A stretch of DNA of 64,000 nt from Nemophila menziesii (taxonomy: Eukaryota; Streptophyta; Magnoliopsida; Boraginales; Hydrophyllaceae). Below the pieces are notes generated by a model. That model saw only the letters and a program-made list of their open reading frames with translations. It searched no databases and was not told the origin of the DNA. The translations under genes and the position numbers were made by a program. The stretch covers positions 33,844,731 through 33,908,730 of the forward strand of contig JARWIR010000010.1 in NCBI GenBank assembly GCA_029959085.1, read 5' to 3'. Positions 41,341 through 51,286 of this stretch are shown one piece after another. The stretch's first letter is position 1; the number at the start of each line of letters is the position of its first letter.

Positions 41341-42940
41341 GTGCCAAGGTGCCAAAGAGAAAAAAAGACAAGATACAGACAACAGAAAAAAGAAAGTTAT
41401 CCAATCCCTGATCTGCAAAAGTTGTCAGCAAACTTGAAAAGTGTTGCTGACATTCCATAGACAGTGTTGGCTTCGTGTCTAGCTTCTTTTGTGAGCTCAT
41501 CTGTCTGGTTGTTGCAATTCCTACTATAGAACTTGAAGTTGATAGGACCAAATTCCCCAGCTTTTTGTTTGATCTTACCAATTATCTGTCGGATCTTCCA
41601 GCTCGCTGCTGACACCTGCCTAATACCTTGAATGCATTCAAGGTTATCTGAGAAAATTAACTTTTGCTTGTTTGGAAAGCTTTCACATAGTTGAACACTT
41701 TATAAATTTTCCATTGCTTCCCCTTCCAGTGGAGATCCGCACATTACATCTGTTCTTACAGACTCTGTGGTTCCCAGTTCTGTATTGATTTTTATGATAC
41801 CTATTCTTGTCGGCTGAAAATTGTATTTAAACGAAGCATCGCACTTCAGGATGATATCTGCTCTTTCTTGGCATGAGAATTCCTGCTCTGATGTTGTGAT
41901 TTCTATCTTCTTATTTTTTTCATACTATTAATTTTTTTCCAATCAATACCATGAACTTCTCTCATTAGTTTATTGGTGTTGAAGATGATATTTTCACCTT
42001 CAATCGTTGATTTTTCGTGTAGCGCTTCATTCTTGCTTTCCATATATTCAATAAGTTAATCATTAAATAATCTGTTATTACCTTTGCTTCCCATCCCTCC
42101 TTTGTAAACGATGATATCATATTTACTATCTAATACATGAGATTAATATCTTCTTGATCATCTATTTTAACCTATAACGATGTACATGCCTATATTTCTT
42201 TACATAGTTTACAGTATACCAGTAAATGTTCAACAATATCCTTCTTGTCACACCCCCAAATGCAGGATTTTGAATCTGCACACTTCCATTTGTATAAATT
42301 ATTCTTTGTAGGTATATCATTATTGCATGATTTCCAGACAAAAAACTTTATCTTTTTTGGTATATTCGTATTCCATTTAATTTTCCATATTTCTGAATTA
42401 TGTTTCCCAGGCGTGTCAGCAGACTGTAGACGTATAATTACTTGTTATTCTATCAGTTTTTTGTAACCTGTTTTTCTATTGTACTTATCATCTTTTGAAT
42501 AAGGCCAAATTAATTCACCTTCATTATTTATATCTATAATATGTATTCTTGAAATAGTTGAGATGATGGGTCTTGGGAAAATGTTATTAATTGTTACCAG
42601 ATTCCATATATTAGTATTAGGGTAAAGTAGTTGACTAACCTTACTAATATTGCATCCTTTGGGTTTTTCCAGCTTCCATTCTGTATCTACCCACCTATCA
42701 TTCCAAATATCAATTTTTTTTTCATTTCCTATTTGGTGGATTCCATATTTCTATAAAAAAATCCCTTCCTTCAATTATACTTGCCCAGCTCCACGTTCTA
42801 CTTTGCCTCAATTTCGCATTCATAAAAGTATTATTAGGATAGTAAATTCCTTTAAGAAATCTTGCTGCTAGAGTTTCTTGTTTTCCATAATCATCCACGC
42901 TTGTGCTGCTAAAAGTGTTGTGTTCATTGTTTTAAAATCT
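41341..42940 (-). pseudogene. LINE zf-RVT and RNase H remnants
   Basis: The region from 42900 to 41900 matches, piece by piece, the zf-RVT region of the neighbouring LINE at 35900-35000. The RNase H end reads AASWKIRQIIGKIKQKAGEF and CNNQTDELTKEARHEANTVY (41615-41397), with the D-E-LAKEAR-like signature that closes plant LINE RNase H domains. Confidence 0.7.
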
Positions 42941-44150
42941 TTAAAACCTAACCCTCCTATCATCTTTCCTATAACATTTTTTCCCATGCAATCCAATGAA
43001 TTTTGTTCCTTTCACCTGAGTTCCACCAAAAGTTAGAAATAGCTGAAAAAATAAGTTTTTTACAAAAGGAAATGGGGAAAGAAAAGATAGACATATAATA
43101 ATTTGGTATTGCTTGGAGGATAGCTTTGTAAGAACTTCTTTCCCTCCTTCCGACAATAGTCTTGCTTTCCATCCTTCCGTATTCTTAAATAGTTTCTTTG
43201 CTATCCATTCCAAAGACTCGACTTTCGATCTCTTGTGGCATAGTGGAATCCCTAAGTAATTACCAAGGTCAGTTGTTTCCCCAATACTTTTTTCTGATAC
43301 CACGTATTGCCTTATTTCTTGCGGTGTCTCTTTACTGAACACCATCGCCGACTTATTATAATTAATTCTTTGCCCTGAACCTTGACAGTAAGTATTAAGA
43401 CATTCCTTGAAGTCCTGCAGATTAGTATCGTTTATGGTTATAAAAAAAAGATTAATCCGCGAATAAAAGATGTGATATTTCAGGGCAATTCATATTAATT
43501 TTTATGCCTTTGACCTGATTATTCTTCGTATACTGATCCATCCTACTGATAAGGGTTTCAGTCATGATAGAGAAAAGGAAAGGAGATAGAGGGTCACCTT
43601 GGCGTAAATCTCCCTAAAGAGAATTTATCTAACCTTTCTCTATTTAGGTTGAGATTAAAAGAGACTGTCGTAATACAATTTCTTATCCATGATATTCATT
43701 GTTCACGGAATCCAAGTTTATTTAAAACCAAAAGAAGGAAATCACAGTTTACATGATCGTATACCTTATTTTAATGGCAGTCATGTGTTTATTAATTTTC
43801 CTTTTCCTGCTAATAAAGAAAGAAATTTCTTGGGCTATTATTATATTATCATGTATAGCTCGACCTTTAATGAAAGCTGACTGTGTTTGTGAAACGATAT
43901 CTTTCATAAAACCCTGTAAACGGTTAGCTAATTTTTTTTATATAATTTTGTAAATAAAATTAATGCAAGAAATAGGCCTGAAGTCCCCTAACCGTTCTTG
44001 AATATCTCCTTTCGGTATAAGAATTATAAGAGTATCATTTAAATTGGCTAGACTAATATTATTAAGAACAAAGTCACTAACTACTTCAAAAACGTCAGAT
44101 CTTATGATATTCCTGAACTCTCTATAAAATTTACCGTTTATTTTCTCATT
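42941..44150 (-). pseudogene. LINE reverse transcriptase remnant
   Basis: Contains NDTLIILIPKGDIQERLGDF and RPISCINFIYKII, then frames with many stops, the catalytic box region read as HLLFAD then a stop (about 43465; normally FADD), and the well-kept block TDLGNYLGIPLCHKRSKVES with LEWIAKKLFKNTEGWKARLL. A frameshift follows EVL near 43130. Confidence 0.78.
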
Positions 44151-44821
44151 TCATTTCATAGCATTCACTTTTCTTCACAATTTTTTAGTCAAATAAAATT
44201 TAAGTCATTAAAAACAACCTATTCAAAATTTTATTTTGTAGAAACATACCCCTCTAAAATCACTTATTTGTTATTCTACTTCTGGAATGTTCTATATAAA
44301 AAAAGGCTAAGATTGTTTATCACTCGCTTCAATCCATTCTTTATTTTTTGAGGAAAGGTGATTTAGGTTTGATTCTCGTCAATAGTACATAATTTTTTGT
44401 TAAGAGTTTTCAGACAAGACACGGATTTTGTCTAGTAGTTTAATAATTAGAAAATTTTGTACTGCCCACGTTCCCGATCGCCCCTGCCTATAGATCCCAC
44501 GACTATGTAGATTGCTTACGAAAAAACAAATGTAATTGGCAATATATACTTGAAATTATACATAAACTCCACTGACATTAGACAATTGGAAAAGAATACC
44601 ATACACAATGATTACAAAATCTCAAGAACAATATATAAACAAAAGAAATGGAAAAGAAAACAAGAAAAAATCCAGGAAACCTATACAGTAGAATGAATTT
44701 TTCAAAAGTTCAAGCTTCTCTAGGTCCCAATCGAAGATTATTTGAAGGCACTCACATTTTACCAACATAATCAATCAATGCATCCTCGAAAGAAAAATAG
44801 ACAAATCACCATTTACTTTGA
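44151..44821. other. Intergenic spacer and FLA 3' flank
   Basis: AT-rich, no coding sequence seen. A TATATAAAAAAAG sequence at 44293 is not followed by a gene. The last 100 to 150 bases should include the 3' UTR of the FLA gene on the minus strand; no canonical AATAAA polyadenylation signal stood out. Confidence 0.4.
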
Positions 44822-45577
44822 TCACAACCATAATGCTGCAAAAAAAGCAGCTACTCCAATAGACGACGATAAAACACCACGCATAGCTTCAGAAGCATCA
44901 TCAGTTGTCGAGGTTGTATTATCATCCCCCGAGGTAGGTACATCAGCCACCTCAGTAGTATTTCTTCTAACCCTAGGCGAAGCCCTGGGTGCCTCAGTTG
45001 GTGCAGGAGTTCCAAACATAGCTAATGGAAGAAGTACATGATCAACTTGATAAACCGCAAGTTCATTATCAGTGTAAATTGTATTTGAAACCGTTGCTTC
45101 ATTAACTCCGGTTGAGATATTCACTTGATTACCGGAAGTTGTAATGTTTAACGGAAATTGACCAGGACCGCTATTTCCGGCTTGAGTTCTTACAGGGTTA
45201 CTCACGGTTTGGAACTGTGCGATTGATAGAAAAGTCGGTATGAGATGGAATTGAGTAAGCGCGACTTGGTTTTGACTCGATAATGAGTTGAGTGTTCCTG
45301 CTTTTAAGCTGTTGAAAGCATTGTCAGTTGGCGCGAATATTGTTATTCCTTGATTGACACGTGAATTGATGAGCTGTGTATTGATTTGATCGCCTACATG
45401 TGTGGTCGTGAAAAGACGGATTAGGATTGTGAATTGACCGCCTTTTTCGAGGATTTGTGTTATGTTAATTGGACCGGATGGAGTGGGAACTTGAGCGGTC
45501 CGTTGAGCCAAGGTAGTCACAAGGCATTGTGAGAGAACAATGTAGATTGAGAGAACTAAAAGAGATTTGTTCATCAT
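44822..45577 (-). CDS. Fasciclin-like arabinogalactan protein (FLA11/12-like)
   Basis: Intact single-exon frame of 251 residues encoding a cell-surface glycoprotein of plant walls. Residues 1-25 form a signal peptide (LLVLSIYIVLSQCLVTTLA). One fasciclin domain follows (about 37-180), with the H1 box GITIFAPTDNAFNSL, the central QFHLIP motif and the H2 box VYQVDHVLLPLAMFG. AP-rich glycomodules (TPAPTEAPRASPR) and several N-glycosylation sites flank it. The C-terminus is hydrophobic (VLSSSIGVAAFFAALWL) after a small-residue stretch, as expected for a GPI anchor. The start at 45577 (MMNKSLL) is chosen because the signal peptide begins there; the longer upstream frame is leader. One domain and this length fit group B FLAs, linked to stem mechanics and secondary walls. 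It lies alone among transposons. Confidence 0.93.
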   Translation of the reverse strand: MMNKSLLVLSIYIVLSQCLVTTLAQRTAQVPTPSGPINITQILEKGGQFTILIRLFTTTHVGDQINTQLINSRVNQGITIFAPTDNAFNSLKAGTLNSLSSQNQVALTQFHLIPTFLSIAQFQTVSNPVRTQAGNSGPGQFPLNITTSGNQVNISTGVNEATVSNTIYTDNELAVYQVDHVLLPLAMFGTPAPTEAPRASPRVRRNTTEVADVPTSGDDNTTSTTDDASEAMRGVLSSSIGVAAFFAALWL

Positions 45578-46284
45578 ATTTGATGTTCTCGAAATGATCA
45601 AGTTTGTAGAAATGTAGAGGGATTGGATGTGTATTGAGAAGGGAAATTGGAAGGGTTTTATGCAAAAAAAAAGGAGAAGGTTTGTTAGGTGAAGAGTTAT
45701 AATTCTAATTTGAAATATATTTAATATTATGATATAAAGTTTTGTAGGTTTGGTGAAGCGTTGCAATATTATTTAAATGGAATAATAATTAGCAACTGCG
45801 TGTGGTGCTTATTTAGCTGTAAGTTTGCGTGGAAATTAAGATAGAAAAAATAAGATTTCATTTGAGTGCCATTCATGCTTTAAAGTTTAAGCTCCTAATA
45901 TTCATTTATTTCAAAGTTATTATATTCGGGTACGACATATGCATCAATTACTGATTACTGAATTGTATGGTTGATATTTAACTCACTCCCTGATTGTTGG
46001 TCTGGCACTTAACTAAGTTACTACAGTGAAATTTCAGATCAAGCAAGAATTGATAGATAATAATTTCGCGACTAGTATTATATATACTAGTTTTATCTAG
46101 GATTAATGACCCAAACTATCCGTTACTTTGTGTAATTTGCTCCAAACCATCCCGCCCAAATACAAGAGGCTCTTGGAATATATTGAATACAATAAAGAAC
46201 AAAGAGATATAATGTATTACTACAAGGATTGAAAGTTGCAAATAATAATATTCAAGCCAACAAAGTCAAAATTAGTTACAAAGT
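45578..46284. other. FLA 5' flank and intergenic DNA
   Basis: The minus-strand promoter of the FLA gene should lie in the first few hundred bases. Weak AT-rich TATA-like sequence occurs around 45720-45770, but no single box is convincing. No other gene is visible before the Copia LTR. Confidence 0.4.
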
Positions 46285-46507
46285 TGTTAGAGTAGCGGTA
46301 AATAAATTTAGACTAGATTGTAGATGTAATTCATGATTCAATATTTGTATATATACATAAATGTGTAAACAACAAGTAATCAATAAGAAAATGAGTTAAT
46401 TTTCTCTCATTCTCTCTCGCTTCCTTCTTCTTCTTCTTCTTCCTTCACTTCCTGCAATTTTTCGAGCTCAAAGTTCCTTCTCTAATGGCGAACTCTGAAA
46501 TCTTACA
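46285..46507 (+). repeat. Copia 5' LTR, about 223 bp
   Basis: Begins TGTTAGAGTAGCGG and ends CTTACA, directly before the primer site. It contains a CT-rich stretch with (TTC)n. With no 3' LTR to compare, the left border rests on the TGTT start, and the exact base is likely but not proven. Confidence 0.75.
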
Positions 46508-46519
46508 TGGTATCAGATG
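46508..46519 (+). promoter_or_regulatory. Copia primer-binding site
   Basis: TGGTATCAGATG directly after the LTR matches the usual plant Copia site TGGTATCAGAGC, complementary to the 3' end of initiator tRNA-Met. Confidence 0.85.
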
Positions 46520-46576
46520 AAAGCTATCTTCCGCACTACTTAAAATCTCTCTAATTCTCCTCTTCTTCCATTTTCA

Positions 46577-49468
46577 ATGCCTCAAAACTCTTCATTAATT
46601 CTTGAAGACTTTACTAGCCCTTACTATCTCCATCCAAGTGAAAACACTGGAACTTCTCTTGTTGCTGAGGTCCTCAATGGCGACAACTATCTTTCCTAGT
46701 CTCGCGCCATTGAAATCGCACTTGCTGTCAAGAACAAGTCCGGCTTTGTCAATGGAGAAATTACTCATCCATCTTTGACTGATCTAGCTCTATTCAACGC
46801 TTGGAATCGTGCAAATAACCTTGTTTTCTCATGGATACTCAACTCAATCTCAAAAGAAATCTGAGGTAGTCTCTTGTATGTTAATTCTTCCTTTGATCTA
46901 TATAACGAAATCAAGATTCGATTCTCAAAAAGCAATGGCATTCGAGTTTTTCAACTAGAGAAAGCTTTGAGTTCAATTACACAGAACTCATCTTCCATCT
47001 CTGAGTTCTTTGCTCAATTCAAGTCTCTATGGGATGAACACTTACATTTTAGACCTCCTCCTTCATGTTCTTGTGGAATCATGGCTCAGTGTACCCGCAA
47101 GTTGTTTGATACACTTATTGAGAGACAACAACATGATTTTGTGATCAAGTTCCTCATTGGCTTAAAGTATTCTTATTCTGCTGTGAGGAGTCAAATATTT
47201 CTTATGGACCCTATGCCTCGTATCAATTCTATCTTTGATATGCTTATTCAAGAGGAAACTTAGAGGTCTATTACAAATGCTACTCAACAGTCTTACAATC
47301 AAGCTTTCTATGTGAAGAACAACTCAAAACCGACTTATGTCTCAGAAAAGAAGAAAGTTGTTTGCACTCATTGTGGTTATAATGGTCACATAGTTGAGAA
47401 ATTCTTCCAAATTCATGGCTATCCTGTAGGATGGAATGGACCTAAAGGCAAGAGGAACCTGAACAACTCTCAACCAAAAGCTCATTGTGTAATCAATGAT
47501 GAGGCTCAAACTGAGAGTAAATCACTTAATCTCTATGAGTTCACACCTGAAGAAGTCAGTAAGTTAATGGCATTAGCTCATGGTGCATCCTCTACAACAC
47601 CAGTTGTTCATCAAGTATCTCTTCAAGAAGGTATTTCTACTACCTCTTCTTGGATTCTTGATACAGGAACTACTGATCACTTAATTTACTCTCCATCTTG
47701 CTATACTCATGATGTTCATATGGTTAAAATTATTGTTACTTTGCCTAATGGTCAGCTATTCTATGCTACACACAGAGGAAATATAACCATAAACAATCAA
47801 ATTACACTCAAGAATGTGTTGTGTGTGCCCATCTTTAAGCATAATTTGTTGTCCATTTCTAAACTCACTAAAGATTCAACTATTTTGGTTGTTTTCTTCC
47901 CTTCTTACTGTATATTACAGGATGCCAAAACTCAGAGGATGATTGGGGTTGCTTATGAAAAGGATGCCTTATATTACATGAAGTCTAAGTGTCAAAATCG
48001 TTCAAGTTTTGCTGCTTCAACTGAGAAGTTTGATTTGTGGCATTCAAGATTAGGCCATCCTTCTGCTGCTAAGTTGAAGGCTTTAAAGTCTATAGATTCT
48101 ACCATTTCTTTTCTTCCTCATAATGTGTGTGATATATGTCATTATGCTAAACGAAAACATCTTACTTTCCCTAATTCTACATCATCAAGTTCACATTGTT
48201 TTGATTTGATACATTGTGATATTTGGGGCCCTCTTAAAGATGTTTCACACAATGATTACATATATTTTCTTACAATAGTTGATGATTTCAGTAGGTGTAC
48301 TTGGATTTACTTAATGCAACATAAATCTGAAACTAAAGCTCACATTCTTACTTTTGACAACTTGATCTTGACTCATTTCAATCTCAAAATAAAGATTCTC
48401 ATGTTAGATAATGGAGTTGAGTTTCTCTTATCAGAATTCTACAAAACTGATGGCATTATTCATCAAGTTAGTTGTGTTGAAACTCCACAACAAAATGGCT
48501 TAGTGGAGAGAAAACACCAACATCTATTAACCACTGCAAGAGCTCTCATGTTTCAAGCTAAATTGCCCATCCAATACTAGTCTGGAGCTATACTTACTGC
48601 TACTCATCTCATCAATATATTACCCACACCCCTTCTAAACAACTTATCACCTTATGAACTTCTATATAACCATCCACCAAAACTCAACCATTTACGCGTT
48701 TTTGGCTCTTTATGTTATGCCTCCACATTAACTCAAAATCGAGCCAAATTTGATCCAAGAGCTAGAAAATGCATCTTTATTGGATACCCTACAGCTACTA
48801 AAGGCTACAAGCTCCTTGACATCAACACTCACCAAATTTTTGTCTCAAAAAATGTAATATATCATGAAACCATCTTTCCCTTTTCTCAAATGACTCCTCC
48901 AAATAACCTTCGCACCTTTCTATTTCAACCCTCCTCAAATACATACACAGACCACTATTCTACACCACAATTAAACACCACAATTAAACACCACCTCTGG
49001 ATCTCCTCGTAATGCCCCTCCTATATCAAGCAATACTAACCTCCCTCCTCAACATAACAACCCTAAAAGAGTCAGAAATCCACTAGTCTATCTCAAAGAC
49101 TATATATTACCCTCAACCTCTCTTTGTGTCTCAACAAATTCTACTCCTCTCTACCCTATAACTGAATTTCTCAGCTCCACACAACTTTCTTCATCATACT
49201 TTCATTTTATTGCTGCTATCACCTCTTTAACTAAGCCACGATCGTACAAACAAGCATCTACTAATCCTGATTGGATGGAAGCTATACAAAGAGAACTAAC
49301 CGCTCTTCAAGATAACAATATTTGGGATATTATTCCCTTAGTTGAACACATAAAACCTATCGGATGTAAGTGGGTTTTAAATTGAAAAACAAGGCTGATG
49401 GTACTTTAGAAAGGCATAAAGCCAGGCTAGTAGCCAAAGGTTATAATCAACAAGAAGGCTTAGACTTC
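46577..49468 (+). pseudogene. Copia gag-pol polyprotein, interrupted and truncated
   Basis: One frame runs from ATG 46577 to about 49010. Gag opens MPQNSSLILEDFTSPYYLHP, with VFQLEKALSSITQ and YSAVRSQIFLMDPMP later. The zinc knuckle CTHCGYNGHIVEKFFQIHGY has Phe in place of one Cys. The protease has ILDTGTTDH. The integrase has HSRLGHPS and CDICHYAK zinc residues and the DDE triad in HCDIWGP, LDNGVEF and QQNGLVERKH. Stops lie at 46697, 46862, 47261 and 48578; the first and last replace expected Trp codons. A 13-bp duplication near 48967 shifts the frame. The RT start (DWMEAIQRELTALQDNNIWD, IGCKWVL) is broken again near 49382. No functional polyprotein is possible. Confidence 0.87.
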
Positions 49469-50005
49469 TGATGTCTCCTCCTTTGTTCTATTTATATGCC
49501 TTTAGGAGACATCAAATTAGGTGATTATCTGGCTAATTCGATAGATTTTTAGTAATAATATGCAATATTTGATTTTCTTTCCTTAGATTTTAGTATTTTG
49601 ATTTATTAAGCTTTTGCGCGTAATATGGTGTGGTTTAGTGAAAAGTTTGTAGGTTTCTAATACTAGCAAGGAGAGGAATCGAAAATAGAAGTCAAAGATC
49701 GTGTAAAGAAGTCAAAAGCTACAATGAATATACCAAGGAGTTGACAAATTTGAGCTAAAAATATGGAAGGCTGATGGAAAGTGCTGATTTTGAGCTACTT
49801 AAAGATGGATTCAGCCTCTGAGTTATGAAGAAGATTCGTACCTTTCGAGTTACAAAGAATTAGCAAGTTGAATGAGTCAATTCGAAGTTATATTGAGAAA
49901 GTTACAACTGTTTTCGTGAAGGGTGTACAACAGTTACGGGATTTGGACTTAAGTTATGGACTTGAACTTTCTAATTTTCATTTAATCCAAGTCCGAATTT
50001 TCTAT

Positions 50006-50012
50006 TATAAAA
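50006..50012 (+). promoter_or_regulatory. TATA box in LTR of element 1
   Basis: TATAAAA followed by GGGCTTTTAGACTT; the other plus-strand LTR has TATAAAA followed by GGGGCTTTTGACTT at 54206, so the promoter core is shared. Confidence 0.6.
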
Positions 50013-50729
50013 GGGCTTTTAGACTTCTATTTTCACACACAATTCACTTTATACAAAGACAGAGCTTCAGAGAAGAAAGTAGAAGCAAGGAAGAGAAGAA
50101 GCCAAGAGCTGGAGAAATTCAACTTCTCCGATTCCCAGCCGAATCAACTCCTCAATTAGGTTTATTTATCTTTTATTCTGTAAAACAATTATGAATTCCT
50201 TTAATTTTAATTTCTTAGTATCCGCAATTATGAGCTAAATTCATACAGTACTTGAGAACGCATTAATGGGTTAACCCCCAATTTATTTCATTTCATGTTT
50301 TTGGTTTTGGGATTATTATAATTGAAATCGAATTGGGTAATTAGTATTTTTCCTTGATTTGCATTTATCAACTTTTATTGACGTCATGAATCAACAATAG
50401 GATTTAGTATTTAGGCTATTCCATAAAGTGGCATATGGATCACCTTGACGGGGGTTCTAGGTACGGACATAATTAATGAATGTAGGATAGAAATTATTGA
50501 CCTTGACAGGCTTAATTAATCCTATGGCCAATTGGGTAATTAGAGCTTAGTCATTCGAAGGTGGACTATAATCACCCTAACGGGGTTTGTAGCACCTAAG
50601 AATAACTCCTTAGTCTACCCTGACGGGGGTAAGGAGAAGATTGAATCTCAACCACTATTATTTACCAAATTCGCCCCTTGAACAATACATGGAATGAATA
50701 GATTTAGGTGAAACCCTAGCGTTACTCAA

Positions 50730-50870
<141 letters not shown>

Positions 50871-51147
50871 ACTTGTGTCTAGCTTAGTTGCATTATTTAT
50901 TTACTACTTTAATTCAATTGCACTTTAGTATTTAATCAAAAATAAAACAAACATCTATTCTATTTACTTTTCCTAGTATTTAAACAACTATTCTCACTTA
51001 CTATATAACATCTTAGTCTTATCCAATCCGTCCCTGAGATCGAACACCCGTTTACCGGATATTACTTGGACGACCCGTACACTTGCGGTACGTGTCTTGC
51101 CTTTTTAGGTGTGTTTATTTAGAACACACAAGGAGACACCAAGTTTT

Positions 51148-51165
51148 TGGTGTCGCTGCCGGGGA
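51148..51165 (+). promoter_or_regulatory. Primer-binding site of element 1
   Basis: TGGTGTCGCTGCCGGGGA, six bases after the LTR end; it differs from the family form TGGCGCCGCTGCCGGGGA by one C-to-T change that would weaken primer pairing. Confidence 0.8.
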
Positions 51166-51286
51166 CAGTAGCGTGTGACCACGATGTTATCCGTGAGTGT
51201 TTTTAGTTGTTATTTTTATTTCAGTTTTATTTTTTAGTTTCACGCTTGTCTTTGTTTTGTTTCTTCTCAGGTTTACAGGTTGGTGT

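Larger units (their letters stand above)
41341..44150 (-). mobile_element. 5'-truncated LINE with RNase H
   Basis: The minus strand starts abruptly inside the reverse transcriptase at about 44150 (KFYREFRNIIRSDVFEVV), continues through RT, zf-RVT and RNase H and ends near 41341. A 5' truncation is typical of LINE insertions. It closely resembles the LINE at 34601-41340 and abuts its 5' leader. Confidence 0.8.
46285..49468 (+). mobile_element. Ty1/Copia retrotransposon, 3'-truncated
   Basis: Order on the plus strand: short 5' LTR (46285-46507), primer-binding site (46508), gag, protease, integrase and the start of reverse transcriptase (to [10 protein letters not shown]). The element is cut at 49468 by the LTR of a Gypsy-like element. 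The remaining RT, RNase H and 3' LTR were not found downstream. The frame is kept from gag to integrase apart from isolated stop codons. Confidence 0.9.

Noticed and set aside
44293..44305. TATATAAAAAAAG as a gene promoter
   Set aside because: No coding sequence or transcript feature follows on the plus strand; isolated TATA-like words are common in AT-rich DNA.
44742..45041. Plus-strand 99-codon frame overlapping the FLA gene
   Set aside because: It is antisense to the AGP and GPI region of the FLA coding sequence and its composition mirrors it.
49868..50194. 108-codon frame in the LTR of element 1
   Set aside because: It lies across the LTR promoter and leader, is not conserved in the other B-type LTR, and has no domain.
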